Source: Phoebastria nigripes (lineage: Eukaryota; Chordata; Aves; Procellariiformes; Diomedeidae). Taken from it: a DNA stretch of 64,000 nt. Both the position numbers and the translations under genes were made by a program. Numbering within the stretch: position 1 is the stretch's first letter; the number at the start of each line of letters is the position of its first letter. The DNA is taken from NCBI GenBank assembly GCA_035582835.1, contig JAYKAV010003091.1, forward strand, positions 174,638 to 238,637. Reading direction: 5' to 3'. Of this stretch, positions 38,101 through 49,600 are shown in pieces. The notes under the pieces were generated by a model. It saw only the letters and a program-made list of their open reading frames with translations. It searched no databases and had not been told where the DNA came from.

Positions 38101-39131
38101 GAGACCTTTCCCACCCAGGATCTGCACACACACGTGCTCCCCCCCGGCTAACAGCTTCTTCCCGAGAAGCTGGCTGTGTTTCCTCTCCGCAGAAGCCGGT
38201 GCTTTTAAAAGCGGGATGGCCAAGTGGCTCGAGAGCAGCCTGACGCGGGGAGCTCCGCGCAGGCCATCCGGCTGCCCTTCTCCAGCGCGCGGGGGTCCCC
38301 CGGGGTGCCACTCACCACCACATCCCGCAGGGCAGGGAACTGGGGGTGCTGCCCGGCCAGGGCGCAGCTGACGGCCCGGAGGGCGCGGGGCAGGTCTGTG
38401 CCGAAGGTCCTGAAGACAACGGCGAACGCCCTCCCCTCCCGGTGCAGGGTGTCCAGGAGGCGGAAGAAGGCAGGCAGGATCAGGTGGTAGCGCTTGCTCG
38501 GTTCCCCCTGCACCGAGAAGACGTCGTGCGGCCGGCCCGGCCACTCCAGCAGCTGCAGGTGGCGGGCGTGGAGGCCGCCGAAGCACCGGCCCGGGCCCGC
38601 CTCGGTGAAGGTGGGGTCCCGGCCGTGGCGGCTGTAGTAGCTGAGGGCGCCGGGGCAGGGGGGGCCCAGGGAGGGGCGGTCGCTCGCCCACTGCCACTCG
38701 CCTGCAAGAGAGGAGGGCGCTCAGCCGCCGCCCCCGCCGCCCGCCCGGCCCCCGCGGGCACGCTGGGAGGGGGCGGCCGCGGGGGGCCCCCCAAAACGCC
38801 GGGGAAGCCCCCGGGGAGGGGGGGGGGGATGCGCGTCCGTCCGTCTGTCNNNNNNNNNNNNNNNNNNNNNNNNNNNNNNNNNNNNNNNNNNNNNNNNNNN
38901 NNNNNNNNNNNNNNNNNNNNNNNNNNNNNNNNNNNNNNNNNNNNNNNNNNNNNNNNNNNNNNNNNNNNNNNNNNNNNNNNNNNNNNNNNNNNNNNNNNNN
39001 NNNNNNNNNNNNNNNNNNNNNNNNNNNNNNNNNNNNNNNNNNNNNNNNNNNNNNNNNNNNNNNNNNNNNNNNNGCCCGGGGCTGCGCCGCGGGGCACCGC
39101 CCGCCACCGGCGCCCTGACCGCCGTTGCCAT
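35155..39131 (-). CDS. Uncharacterised HAD-fold-like protein, partial (first exon runs into assembly gap)
   Basis: Four exons with consensus borders and matching phases are 38701-38316, 37682-37522, 37114-36982 and 35361-35155 (stop). Together they encode about 295 residues. The first exon must lie right of 38702. An ATG at 39131, reading MATAVRAPVAGGAP into the N gap at 39073, is a plausible start, and the phase requires exon 1 to end with one base of a codon. Exon 38701-38316 holds FAVVFRTFGTDLPRAL, a hydrophobic strand ending in Thr like HAD motif II. Exon 37114-36982 holds HHIFIDDN, like HAD motif IV (hydrophobic strand plus DD). Motif I, carrying the nucleophile Asp, would fall in the missing exon. 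The C-terminal exon is helical and charged. I do not recognise a named gene. Phosphatase-like or inactive HAD is an inference from motifs only. It sits head-to-head with CCDC71. Confidence 0.75.
38850..39073. other. Assembly gap (224 N)
   Basis: A run of N lies in the most CpG-dense part of the window, next to a homopurine/homopyrimidine G-run at 38815-38829. It removes part of exon 1 or intron 1 of the HAD-like gene. Extreme GC is the likely reason the sequence failed here. Confidence 0.95.
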
Positions 39132-39189
39132 GGACACCGCGAACGCGGCGGGGGCGCAGGTCGGGGTCAGGGGGCGTGGCCGGGGCGCC

Positions 39190-39310
39190 GCGGGTGGGGG
39201 GCGTGGCCGAACCCGCTCCGTTTTGTGGGCGTGGCCCCGGTCCGCGGAAGGGGGCCGGAAGCGGAAGTGGGCGGTGCTTCCGGCGCTCCGCGGGCGGCCA
39301 TGTTGGAGCG
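39190..39310. promoter_or_regulatory. Bidirectional CpG promoter with ETS cluster and YY1-like site
   Basis: Between the HAD-like gene start (39131, leftwards) and the predicted CCDC71 first exon (rightwards) there are GGGCGTGG boxes near 39200 and 39228. Several ETS/GABPA-type GGAA motifs follow: GCGGAAG at 39244, CCGGAAGC at 39255, CGGAAGTG at 39262 and the inverted CTTCCGG at 39277. A YY1-like GGCCATGTTGG lies at 39296. This is the usual make-up of a TATA-less, housekeeping, two-way promoter. Confidence 0.6.
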
Positions 39311-39352
39311 GCGGTCGCAGCGCAACGGCGGGTGCGGGTCTGGCGGCGGCCG
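39284..39352 (+). other. CCDC71: Predicted non-coding first exon of CCDC71
   Basis: A CCG|GTAGGT donor at 39353 follows the ETS/YY1 cluster. The matching acceptor is TTTTTCCAG ending at 41957, 39 bases before the CCDC71 start codon. The left border is a guess at the transcription start. Confidence 0.4.
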
Positions 39353-41996
39353 GTAGGTTGGGGCCGGCGGTGCCCGGGCCCCGCGCTCCCGGGCGAGGGC
39401 GCTGCCGAGCCGCCCGGCGGGGCGGCCTCCGGGCGCTGGAGGCGGAGCCGCGGCGCTGAGGGCCCCGCCCCGGCCCCCGCCCCCCCGGGCCCGGGAGCCG
39501 GCGCGGGGCCGAGCGGGGGGGCCGCACCCGCTGTCTGCACCAATCACCTCCCCGCAGCCCCGTAGGGAGGGCACCGGCCCCGGGCGGCTCTCCCCGCCCT
39601 GGGGCCCCTCCGGCCGGCGGGCCGAGGGTGCCCGGCCAGGGCTCCCGCCGGCCCCTCCTTACCGGGCCGAGCCTGCGGAGGGGTGTGCGAGGGGAGCGAG
39701 GGACCCGCGCTCGGGAAGGGGCGTCTCATCCACCGAGGGGTGGGCCAGGAGGAGAGGCTGAGCCGGGGGCTGCCCGCCCCGGCGGCCTCCACCGATCCCT
39801 CCTTGGGTCTCCACGCCAGCCTCCATCTCCCCAGGCTGCCCCAGGCCCGCGTCTTGGCCCTGCCAGCAGGCAGCTTGCCCCTCCGGTGCACCCGGAGAAG
39901 CACCGCAGAGCCCTTTCCTCAAGCACTGCGCCTGGACAGCTGGGCCTGGCGTCGCTCGAGCATTGAGTGAGGGTCCTGCCAGCGCTTTGCATCCGTGCCA
40001 GGAGCGCTGCGGGCCTGTGGCCCCGTGGCACTTTAGCCAGGGCACGTCCCCCGCTAGCGTGTCAAGTGAACAAACTTGCTGTTGGGTGGACAGGCTGTCT
40101 GGGGGTGTGCCTGCTTGTGGCCGGCTTTCGTTCCTACTACAACTTGCACTGCACAAAATGAGACTGGGCGGATTGATGTTGAGATGTCCTGTCTCCGCTG
40201 AGATGTCACAGCCTCTCCGTTCAACATCAGAATATCCCTTAAGGTGTCCCAGCTGTTCCTGGGCTTGCTGCAGCCTGAAGTTCTCGGCAGAAGATGATCC
40301 ATTTAGCAGCCTCTTGAACGTGCGTTCTTAGTTGTATTTCTCCCTCTCTACCAGCTCGGGATTAAGCTTTATATCCTTGCTGACTTCGCTGTGCCTGTTA
40401 CCACTTGTTTACTTTGGAGGTGGCAAATCTCACTGCTGGCCGATGGCGCTGGCCGCGGCTCTGTTGGAGCACTTCCCTGCCTGCCTCCCTCCCCTCCTCC
40501 GTGGGAGATCCCCCGTGTGTCGCAGAGCAACTGCATTATCCTCCTCCAAATCCCTCTTCTGCCGTGACGTCTGCAGAACACTTGACTGAGATTAGTCTGT
40601 CATGCGGATGCTCTTACCCCCCCGCTGACCTGTGCTTCTCCTTCTGCGGCTGCTTTCGGCTTGTGTCCCTTCCCTGCTTGTGCAGCCGGCGGTGGCANGG
40701 GGCACTGGTCTGGGGCCAGCACTCCCAGGCTCCGGGGTTGCGGTGAAACCGGAGTCCTGGGAGGGACATCGAACACGAGTAGTTCCTTGCTCTGTCTGCT
40801 CAGGTGCTAACTTTTCCATCACAGCTTTCTTGCTTGTGCACTGCCCTCTCCAACAGTGTCTCCAACACCTTCCACATTTCCCTGAAAAGGATTTTTCACT
40901 GAATCCTCCTTATTATTTTGAGAGATATCAGTGAAGCTAAAGATTTTATAACTTCTCAGTGCAGCGTCCAGCTGCGGAGCTGGCGAGGTCGCCAGCTCAG
41001 TGCAAGAGGATCGGAGTTCTCCGGGGTACATCACAAAGTCCTGCCTGGACTGCTCTTCGGTGCCTATTTTTTTATTTAAAGCAATAATTAGTGCTTTTGT
41101 CCCGGGCAGACAGCTGTGTAGTGCCCTGAGCATGATCCGAGTGTTGTCCCTCAGGCCATTGTACACTTGGCCCCAGTGATGTGTGTTTCCTTCATGCCGC
41201 CCTGCTTGAATTTCCTGCTTCCTCCTCACTTGGCAGCGAGTGCCCTTGGATCAACACCAGTTTGCTGTGACAGCAAGTTGCAGACCGTTGTTCAAACAAG
41301 GGAACAGCAAGGAGCGGTGTTGCCTTGCCACAGCGTTCGGCATCAGTGAAGCACAACTGAAATAGCCTCCAGCTCTGCTGTCAGGTCTTCGGGAGGATGC
41401 TGCAACTTTGGCAGGGACTCAGAATCAATTTTTGAGCAGAATCAATTAGGAAGCTGGAAAATTGAACATGACACTGGGATAGATTTGAGGTGCTCAGGCT
41501 GCTTAGCGTTGAGATGGCTCGATCGTGGTGTTCTCGGTGCGTGTGCAGGGAGAGGGTTCAATGAAGGGCTGCTTTACCAAGGGAAAATGAGATCTGGTTA
41601 CCCAAAGCTGGGGCCTGTCAAACTCAAACTGGAAACGAGCTGCAGATTTCACTGAGTTAACCATTGGAACCCTTCATCTTGGGATGGGTTGGATGGGATT
41701 GTCTGAAATCTTTGTTTAGGTTTGAGGATATTTCTGCGAGAAATGTTTTAGTCTGACTGCAGAGATAAATCAGTGGCAGGATTGTCTTGATGATGCTTCT
41801 AACGTGGGTTATGCCCAGAATCTGACCCAATGTTTGTGAGTAGCCATGCCTGGGCATAATGGTTTCAGGTCCCCACTTAAAAATGCAAGATGATTTCAGT
41901 TGCTGTGAGCTAACTGTCTTCTCTCTCCTTTTGAGGTATCAAGGGTTGTTTTTCCAGTAATTTGGACCTTTTTGAAGTGCCCGCTTGCCTAATGCC

Positions 41997-43190
41997 ATGA
42001 ATATTGCAGTGAACAATGTGGAAGAAAAAGCTGTCCATTCCTGGTCGAGAATTTCCTCTGCAGGACAGAAAGTGCTGGAGGAAGCCCTCCGAGTCTTCAA
42101 CCCGATGTCCAAGGACCTTTCGGACACAGAGACCCAGCTGGTGGCCTTCATTCAGGGCCTGAAGGAGGAGGGCTACCAGCCCACAATTCTGAGGAGTAAG
42201 GATGTGTACGGGTACAGCTCGTGCACAGCAGACACACCTAGCCAAACAAAAGAGAGCACCCCGCACAACTGCACTGCTGCTGCTGAGTCCGCTAAGAGTC
42301 CGGCTCGAAACACCGCAGCCGTGGCAAAGGTGTCTGCTTCGCCCACCAGCGTTTCGGTGAACTCTTCGAAAGTCTCCGCTCAGCCCGTCTCTAAGGGGGA
42401 TTCCACAAATCTCCTCTTGAGCTCCTTGAAGCAGACAAGATCCGGCACGTCCAAGGCCACAGCAGTGGGCTTCCCTACAAGCATGTATCCTGACGTGTAT
42501 CCAGCCATGAGACTGTCGGTGGTTCTGGAAGCTCTGGTGCCACTGAAAACTACCGCGTCCTGTTTGGAGTCCAAGTACACTCAAGGGCGTCTTGGGATCT
42601 CGCCCTCGGACCTTAAACTCCTCAAGGCTTCAAGTCCGCCAAGGCAGTTTTCTTCAGGCAAGACCACTAAAATAACAGAAGGTAAGGGGTACAAGCGTTT
42701 GATAAAGAAAGCACCGGATTCTGCCACCCTTGCTTTAAATCTTCTGAAGGGACCAAAGGGTGGAGTGCTGCAGGAGAGCAATGCTTGCAAAGCCTCGGGA
42801 GTCCTCAATGGGAGAGTCACAGGCAGCTCGTCCCAGGGCTGCACCACAGCACAGCAGTCCAAGACCTTGAAAATCAAAAATAAGGAACCTCTGGTGGGAA
42901 AAACAGAGTGGAAGGACAGCAGCACTTACCGGGAGAGCGTTGGGCAGAAGAGGAGAAGAGCTACAGAGGCAAGAGAAGCACCACAGAGGAAGAAAGCAAA
43001 TACCATTCCTGTCCGAAATAAATCTCGACGGGCTCAGAGCACTTTGAACCTGCTGAAATTCCGGGCCATCAAGGTGGGCAACTCTTCTTCTGATGATGAA
43101 GTGAGGAGGAGAGCACAGAAGATTCTTAGGGTCAACCTGTCCCCTGTGATCCGAATTCAGCCCTTGTCCCACTCTCACAGTGTTCCCTGA
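41997..43190 (+). CDS. CCDC71: CCDC71, coiled-coil domain-containing protein 71, complete single coding exon
   Basis: The 397-residue protein is uninterrupted in one exon, as I recall for human CCDC71. The start is the ATG at 41997 (GCC before it); an in-frame upstream TTG extends the frame but is not a likely start. The N terminus carries the family's most conserved segment, EEKAVHSWSRISSAGQKVLE followed by FNPMSKDLS, QLVAFIQGL and QPTILRSKDVYGYSSCTA. A second conserved block, TNLLLSSLKQ through VGFPTSMYP and YPAMRLSVVLEALVPLK, lies at about residues 132-190. The C-terminal block has LLKFRAIKV, SSDDEVRRRAQKILRVNLSP and VIRIQP. The middle is basic, Ser/Lys-rich and probably disordered; KRRRATEAREAPQRKK could be a nuclear localisation signal. 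Its function is unknown. The Ala/Lys repeat region that I recall from mammals is absent, making this copy shorter. Confidence 0.96.
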   Translation: MNIAVNNVEEKAVHSWSRISSAGQKVLEEALRVFNPMSKDLSDTETQLVAFIQGLKEEGYQPTILRSKDVYGYSSCTADTPSQTKESTPHNCTAAAESAKSPARNTAAVAKVSASPTSVSVNSSKVSAQPVSKGDSTNLLLSSLKQTRSGTSKATAVGFPTSMYPDVYPAMRLSVVLEALVPLKTTASCLESKYTQGRLGISPSDLKLLKASSPPRQFSSGKTTKITEGKGYKRLIKKAPDSATLALNLLKGPKGGVLQESNACKASGVLNGRVTGSSSQGCTTAQQSKTLKIKNKEPLVGKTEWKDSSTYRESVGQKRRRATEAREAPQRKKANTIPVRNKSRRAQSTLNLLKFRAIKVGNSSSDDEVRRRAQKILRVNLSPVIRIQPLSHSHSVP

Positions 43191-43604
43191 GTTTCTTCAC
43201 TTTGTCACTTTTTTTTGTAAGTAAGTAAATACAAGCCTGGCACCAGAGCATGGAGAAGTTTAAGAGCGACTCTGGATCTCTGGTGCCTGGTGACGATATG
43301 TCGACTAACCTGCAGACAGAGCAGCCTGCTCTTGCGCTGTTTCTGCCTGTCTACCACTGCTATGCAGAAATGACTGCAGAAATACAAAACCCTGTTGGGG
43401 AATGCGGGACGGTGACTCTCGCCCGCGGCGAGCCGAGCAGGTCAGAGGGTTCGCTTCCCGCAGGCGCTCTTCTGAACGTGGCAGGCTGCGCTCTCGTGCA
43501 GGGGGAGGACACGGGACTTTCTCATGACATTGATGCACTGTGATATTGCTCTTTTTCAAGCTGTACATTTACTGGTTTTATTTTGATCAAATTTTATAAC
43601 TTTA

Positions 43605-43640
43605 TTATCTATATATCTATATATCCATATATGTGCATAT
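43605..43640. repeat. TATC/TA microsatellite in CCDC71 3' region
   Basis: An imperfect ATCTATAT tract in the presumed CCDC71 3' UTR. Confidence 0.8.
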
Positions 43641-44299
43641 GGCCCAGGAACTGTGGGAAGATGCACTTCCTCCATCCCTCTGGGATTGGGTTCGATAGCT
43701 TTTGTTCCCGCTCCCCTTCAGCCAGTTTTGTTGAAAGGTGCCAGGATTTCTTTGTGATTCAGTGTTGTGACAGTCTGTTCTGGGCTCCCTTGATCAGCTC
43801 AGAGGCAGGCAGAGTTATAGCCACTTGTTTGTCTCCAGAAATGCCAAGCAATTTGGAGAATTACCAGCTGGATAGTTGACTATAGTTTTAATCATATTTT
43901 CGGTATTACCTCTGCATAAGAGTGGGGGAGTGTTACGGGCTGTTGCCTGCAAGTCTGCCTGACGTCTCTAGGTGCCTCCTCCGTTTGTTGGTAGCAGAAG
44001 CTCTGAACTCATGGTAGGGGTTTGCCTCCAAAGAGTGATTCCTCCTCAGCACCCAGTGTTGCTCCGCTCTCCTGTACCCCAGGTGCAAACGTAGAACATG
44101 AACTGTGACTGTTAGAGCCGAAGGGCTGAAGTTGTTAATAAGAATTGCATAAAGTGTCCTGCCCACCACATAACTGGTTTGCTGTTGCTGGGTGTTTCAG
44201 GAGCAGGTTCTAGGTGCCGGTAGAGGAGACACAGGCTGTGTTTGAATGTTTTTGATACATCTTGCCGGTCCCAGAGCTCAGTGGGGTATCTGAGCCTGA

Positions 44300-44305
44300 A
44301 TTAAA
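44300..44305 (+). terminator. CCDC71: Candidate CCDC71 polyadenylation signal (ATTAAA)
   Basis: This is the first good ATTAAA after the CCDC71 stop codon and would give a 3' UTR of about 1.1 kb. No canonical AATAAA is nearer. Downstream GT-rich sequence is only weak. Confidence 0.4.
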
Positions 44306-46534
44306 GCAGAAAAGCAGAAGGTTGAGAGGATATATGCCAGCACTTAAACACAGAGTTTCTTTCTGTCAGTTTGTGGGGGTGAAGCAGTAGGAGGGGAGAT
44401 TGGCACCATGTTGCGATGGGCGACAGCTTTGCTGTGCCGACTGGGATGTTGCGAGAAGGTGTGTGGCAGGTGTGAAAGCTCCCGGAGCGCAGGCTCTGCC
44501 CGTCCCCAGGAGGCACTGCGGAACCACTGCAGACGGGCTGCGTTAGCCTTCCTGTGCCGGAGGCACGCTGTCAGATGTGAACACAGACCGCGTGCATGGG
44601 TCTGCTCTCCGCAGGGAAGGATCTGCAAGCTCCAGGAGAAACACCGCGTTGGAGCGGTCGGTGCTGCAGCTGTCACCTGGGAGGGACGGCCTCCGATGAT
44701 CTCCGTTGGGATACTGCAAAAGCAGAACCTAGCGGCTTGGGGAGAGGGAGCAGTGTCCGGCCAGGCACGGGCCCGGCTCTACACCGCCATACGTTCAGAT
44801 CTCTGCAGCAGTGGGCCGGTAATCCACTCATTCTTTCACCAGCTCAAAATACCAGTTGTCTGACCTCGTAATCTCTGTGGACATTGGATGAAGGGATGAG
44901 CTCCCCTGGGAAGCCCCAGCCCCAACTCGTTACATTTCAGCCCCTCCCTAGCACCTGGCTGGATTTCAGTGCTTTGTAAAAGGGGTCAGCATCTGATCCC
45001 CAGCTCAGCGTGGAAAACGGCAGCACAGAGAGGAGAGAGGAGGTTCATGAGGGGGTGAGAGGGCAGTGAAGCTGGGTGTCCCGAGACACAGCCGGGGTTC
45101 TCCCCCCTTGCCCAGGTAGGGCAGGGTGGAGGTTGTCCCTCGGGGGATGATTGCAGGCTTTGAATCGCACAATCGTGTTCTGTGTGGTTTTACTGTTCAT
45201 ATCTGAGCTGCTGTCAGAGATCATAACTTGCAGTGTTTGAGACTGACCTGTGAATGCCGCTGGTTGGCTGCAGAGGAGGAGGAAATATTTTCTTCTGCTT
45301 CTGTGTTTTAAAATGCCCTGGCAGAGAGTTCCCTGTTCTGACATGATGCTGGATGAACAGGGACCCTCCATCACTGTTAACCAGCCAAAAATTGCTTTGT
45401 CCCTTTTGTTCCCATCCTTCAGACCTTTCTCATTCCCACGGTCTGAAATGCCAGGTCTTGAAGTCTTGCACTGGAGTTTCTCTTTTTGGCTGTTTCCCGA
45501 GGAGGGCTCTGAATTCCTGCCTGCGGTATCGCTGTCTGACAGGCTGTTCAGTGGCTTCCCCTGTTCCCAGCCCCATATAAGGGCACTGAGAGCTGTCTCC
45601 GGAGCCTCTTCGTGTGGCGCAGACGTCCCAGCTGAGCGCCTGGCCTCCGGTGGGAAAAACAACTGTGCATCAACAAGGCTGAATTCGGGTCGAGTTTGCT
45701 TTTCCTCCAGCCTGAGCAGGAAGCTGAGCACCTGAGGCCAGCTTATCGGCCCACATCCCTCCTCTTCGCAGTGTTTCTTCCCCCAGCTGCACTGCTGCCT
45801 GCCTCCCCACTCTTCTCTGTCACCTCTTGTCTTTCACAGCTTGGGTCTTTGCCAGTAAAGGACTTGGCTTGTACTGTTGCTTAACACATCCAGCAGAACA
45901 TACTGCCTTAGTGCTGCGATGCCTTTCTAGGCACTGAGCTGAGTTCTGTGAATCATTGGTGGCAACAGCTCGCCTGGTGTCCTTCCCAGGCCACCGGCAA
46001 GAGGTCTTCTGCTCCGCAGGGAGAGGCAAGCGTTAGGAACACTTCTGTGTCACTGAGGTTCCTGCCAGGGAAGCGAGCACCCCGTAGCTCTGTGCTCAGG
46101 GACTTGCCCGTCATCAGTCCAGTCTCTGTCAGCTCTTCTTCACATCTCTAACAGACTGCAGGCCCCCTGCGCTACTGGGCAGTGCTGGAGCTCGGTTCTC
46201 TGCCCTCCTGATGTCTCCTCTTCCCCCTCGCAGATGATTTGGGAACTCGACTGGAAGGATTGCAGCTTGTTATTCACAGAGGGGTTTACAGCGCCTGGTG
46301 CCAATGTCGGCAACTGCTGCCTGTCGGCTATTCCCAGGGAATCCAGTGCTGGCAGATGGGGTGCCTGCAGCCTGTTGGTGGTTGGCTCTGCTGTCCTTCA
46401 TCTCGTGGCCGGGTGCGGGTGCTCCTGGTGTCCCCGGCCTTCGACGCTGATGTGCAGGAGGCTGCAGAAGGGACTGTGCTGTGGACGCTGCTGTCTGGTG
46501 TTTAGGGAAGATGAAGGGTTTGATCAAACCAGAC

Positions 46535-46602
46535 CTGCCTAAGACCTGATCTAACCAGAGGTCTCCCTCCAGAGGTCCCTTCCACCTTGTTATTCTGTGA
46601 CA
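46535..46602 (+). mobile_element. CR1 LINE 3'-end remnant
   Basis: CCAGAGGTC, then CCAGAGGTCCCTTCCACCTT and TATTCTGTGA match the conserved 3' end of avian CR1 elements (AGGTCCCTTCCAACCT... ATTCTGTGA). Only the tail is present, as in most 5'-truncated CR1 copies. Confidence 0.7.
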
Positions 46603-49600
46603 GCAGAGTAACACTTGCCTTCCAGGGACCTGCGCAGCAGTAACTGGCAGGGCACATAGAAGCGCTTTGCCTGGAGTGCTGTGGTCTCTGCTGAGCGTGC
46701 TGTATGCAGGTTGTTCAGACCTGTTTCTTTATTAGTCACTTTGAATTCATCCAAGTGCCTAACCTGGCCTATGCTGTTCCTGGGCACCGTGACAACTGAG
46801 AGCTTTGGAAGCTCTCTTAGGAATGCTTTTACCGCATGGATTTGTGCTGCTGTCGCTTCGAGAAATGATTCAGCCAGCGGTCAAAGGGCTGTTCTTCCTA
46901 CTGAGTTTGTGGAAATCATTTCTCCTTTTATTCAGCTGCCAAGAAGCGAGAGTTTATGCTTCGCCTCCACCAGACAAGGTCCTTGGGCTTCCTGCGTGCT
47001 TCAGATGTCCGTCAGCGAAGTCCATGGGGAGAGCAGCTTGCCCAGCAGGCAGCTGAAGGGGAAGCTGACATCAGATACCAGTTGAAGTCACATTGTTAAT
47101 TGGTAGAATGTTTTGAAGCTCACGTCCCCTGGGATCAGATTTCACCTTCTGCCACTACTTTCAGCTGGAGAAGTTTCTCCTTGGCCTCTTCCCTGCAAGC
47201 CATGTAGCGTGGTGCTGCTGCTTCCAAACTGTTTGTGTCCCCCCAAGAGCCAGCTGCCATAGCGATCCTTGTACAGAATTTCTTAAGCACTTTTCTGCAA
47301 AATAAGAAGGGATTATTTTGTTAGTCCTGTTTTGTAGCCCACTAGTGGTATTTCAGTGCAAGGAGGAGGCATGCTCTGTGGAGTGTTGTGAACACTCACC
47401 TAGCTGGATACTTCTCAGACAGGGCATCACCCGCCCAGCCTGTAGCACTCACACTCACAAGGCCAGGGGGGCAGTGGGCTGAGACCCCCCGTTGCCTGGT
47501 GTTTCCTTGCACAGAGCTCAGCCAGTCGCCAGCTAAGAGCATCGCAGGGAAGTAGGGAGCAGAACAGCACGGGTGGGTGATGCTGCGCACCCGGCTGCGT
47601 GGCCCTGTTCTGCAGCTGCCCCTGTTCTGCTGTGTGTACTGCAGGCCCCCCTCGCACACCAGCAGCACTTCTCCACCGGTGGAGCTGGTGGAAGTCCCCT
47701 GGCTCCAGCTGTGGCAGGAGGGGCTGGGGGGCTTTGGGTTTTGGGCTTGAGCACAGAATTTGGGCCCTTTCAGTTGTGACTTGTACTGTGTTTGTGGCCA
47801 GACCCTGTGAGCATGTTGCGGGGTGCTGCCACTCCAGTGCTCTCCCCCTTGGGTCCAAGTTCCCTGCCCTGTCTGGGAGCTGGGCCTTTGGCCACAGCAC
47901 AAGGGACACGTGGGGACGGAGAGCAGGTTTGTCTCTCAGCTGCAGCTGGCCAGTGTGATGTGAGCTGGGCAGCTTACCAGGCAGGAGGGCAGGTTTAGGT
48001 GGGAGGATCCTTGTTTCGGCCGTGGTTGGCAGGGTTGGTGCCGAGCTGTGTGGAGCACCTGCCGCTCAAGCAGCTTGGTTGGTTTGTGTGGAAGTGACAG
48101 TTTCTGTTTCAGTCTTCAAAATGGCACTGGCCTGTTTGCTCCTGTGGTCAGACGGGGGTGGCTTTCCGGGAGCTGAGGTGGCCTGAGGAGACAACAGCTG
48201 TTCTGGGGCACCTCACACGCTCTCGATGGTGCTGCAGCCCTTGGCTTTGTGAGCTGGGTGGGCTGGCACCATCCATGGAGAGGGGCAGTAGGGCAGGTTG
48301 CTCCCAGGCCCTTGCGTTCAGGCATCTGTGCTAGAAAGCACCATGCTTGGGTTTCCCTCTCCTTGCAGCCTGCTCCTGACTGGAGCTGTGTGCTATTAGG
48401 AAGGTGCCAGGTGCCTCGCTGGCTGGTGGAGCAGAGACCTTGTTCCAGAAGGCAGGAGAGCCAGCCCTGAGTGTTGAGTGAACGCTGTCTGTAGATGTGA
48501 CTGTGCTAGCACTCGCAGCTTGGCCAGCTGCTGCCTCCAAAGCTGTGGTGCTGAGGCCAGACCCCTCCTTTGCTTAGGAAGACTGAGGAGGTCTGGTGAA
48601 AAAGTGAGAAGCTGGGATTAGGGGAAACCAAAGATGCCAGCAGCACCTGGCTGGCCAGCTTCTGCTTCTGCTGCAGGAGGAGATCTGCAAACAGAGGAGC
48701 CAGGTCTGTGGCGTACCGGTAGCACTTCCTCCACTCTGTCCCTGCCNGGCTGACGGAGCCTGTCCTGCTCTGTCTGGCAGCACTACGCAGGCACTGGTGC
48801 TGCAGGCTCTGGGGTGCCCTTTTGGAGCAGGTGCCCCTCCTAATCCTTGGTTTCTGTCCTTCATCNGTTGCACAAACTGGCCCTGCTCGGGTGGCCGCAG
48901 GGAAGGTAAACCGCTCCCCAGCTTGCAGAGACCCCCCCTGTGCGTGCTGACTTGTACCCTCTGGACGCCCTCGCAGCGGGGGTAGCACTTCCTCCGGGGA
49001 GCATCCGAAATACCTTCCCCTGCGGGGACGATTAGGCCTTGCCCCGGGGAGTCCCTTAAAGGCCTTATTATCGTCTGGGACTCTCTCCTTGTTGTCTTAA
49101 TTAGCCCTTTCCGTTCCTGTTGCTACAGGCAGTCCCTGTGAGAGTCTGGTGATTCCCACAGGCACAGTCAGGCACGCGGTGCTGTTGTAAAAGAGAAGGT
49201 GCTGCAAAGCTACCCCCAGAAATACCTCCCCTCCTGCCCCTGCTCCACCACTCTGCCCAGGCCTGGGACGGGACGAAACGAGTGTTGGCGTTTGTGGCGG
49301 GGAAGGCACGGTGTGTGACGCCGTTCCCTCCTCCTGGTTCCCGGTGCAGCACTCCTGAGGAGTAGCGTTTCCTGAGCAGAGGCACAGCAGCCACGCTGAG
49401 GGACGCAGGCACTCTGGGTGGGTGCTGCCCGTCCCCTCGCGCTCGTCTCTGCCAACCATTGTCTCTAAGAGAGCCGTCTCCACACCACAGCATGACCGAC
49501 CTGCTCCGGCTGGGACCGGTGCCACCGGCTCAGCCACGGGCATCCCCCAGTGTTCGGGGGACCTGAGCGACGGCCGGGGAGCAGCGACTGCCGCCCGCGG

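Noticed and set aside
37960..39543. 527-codon minus-strand open frame across the N gap
   Set aside because: The 224 N bases are counted as open codons. The true exons here (38316-38701) use another frame, which joins in phase to the downstream exons.
45045..45735. Overlapping 228- and 161-codon frames on opposite strands
   Set aside because: They are mutually exclusive frames with no domain and lie in the long gene-free stretch after CCDC71.
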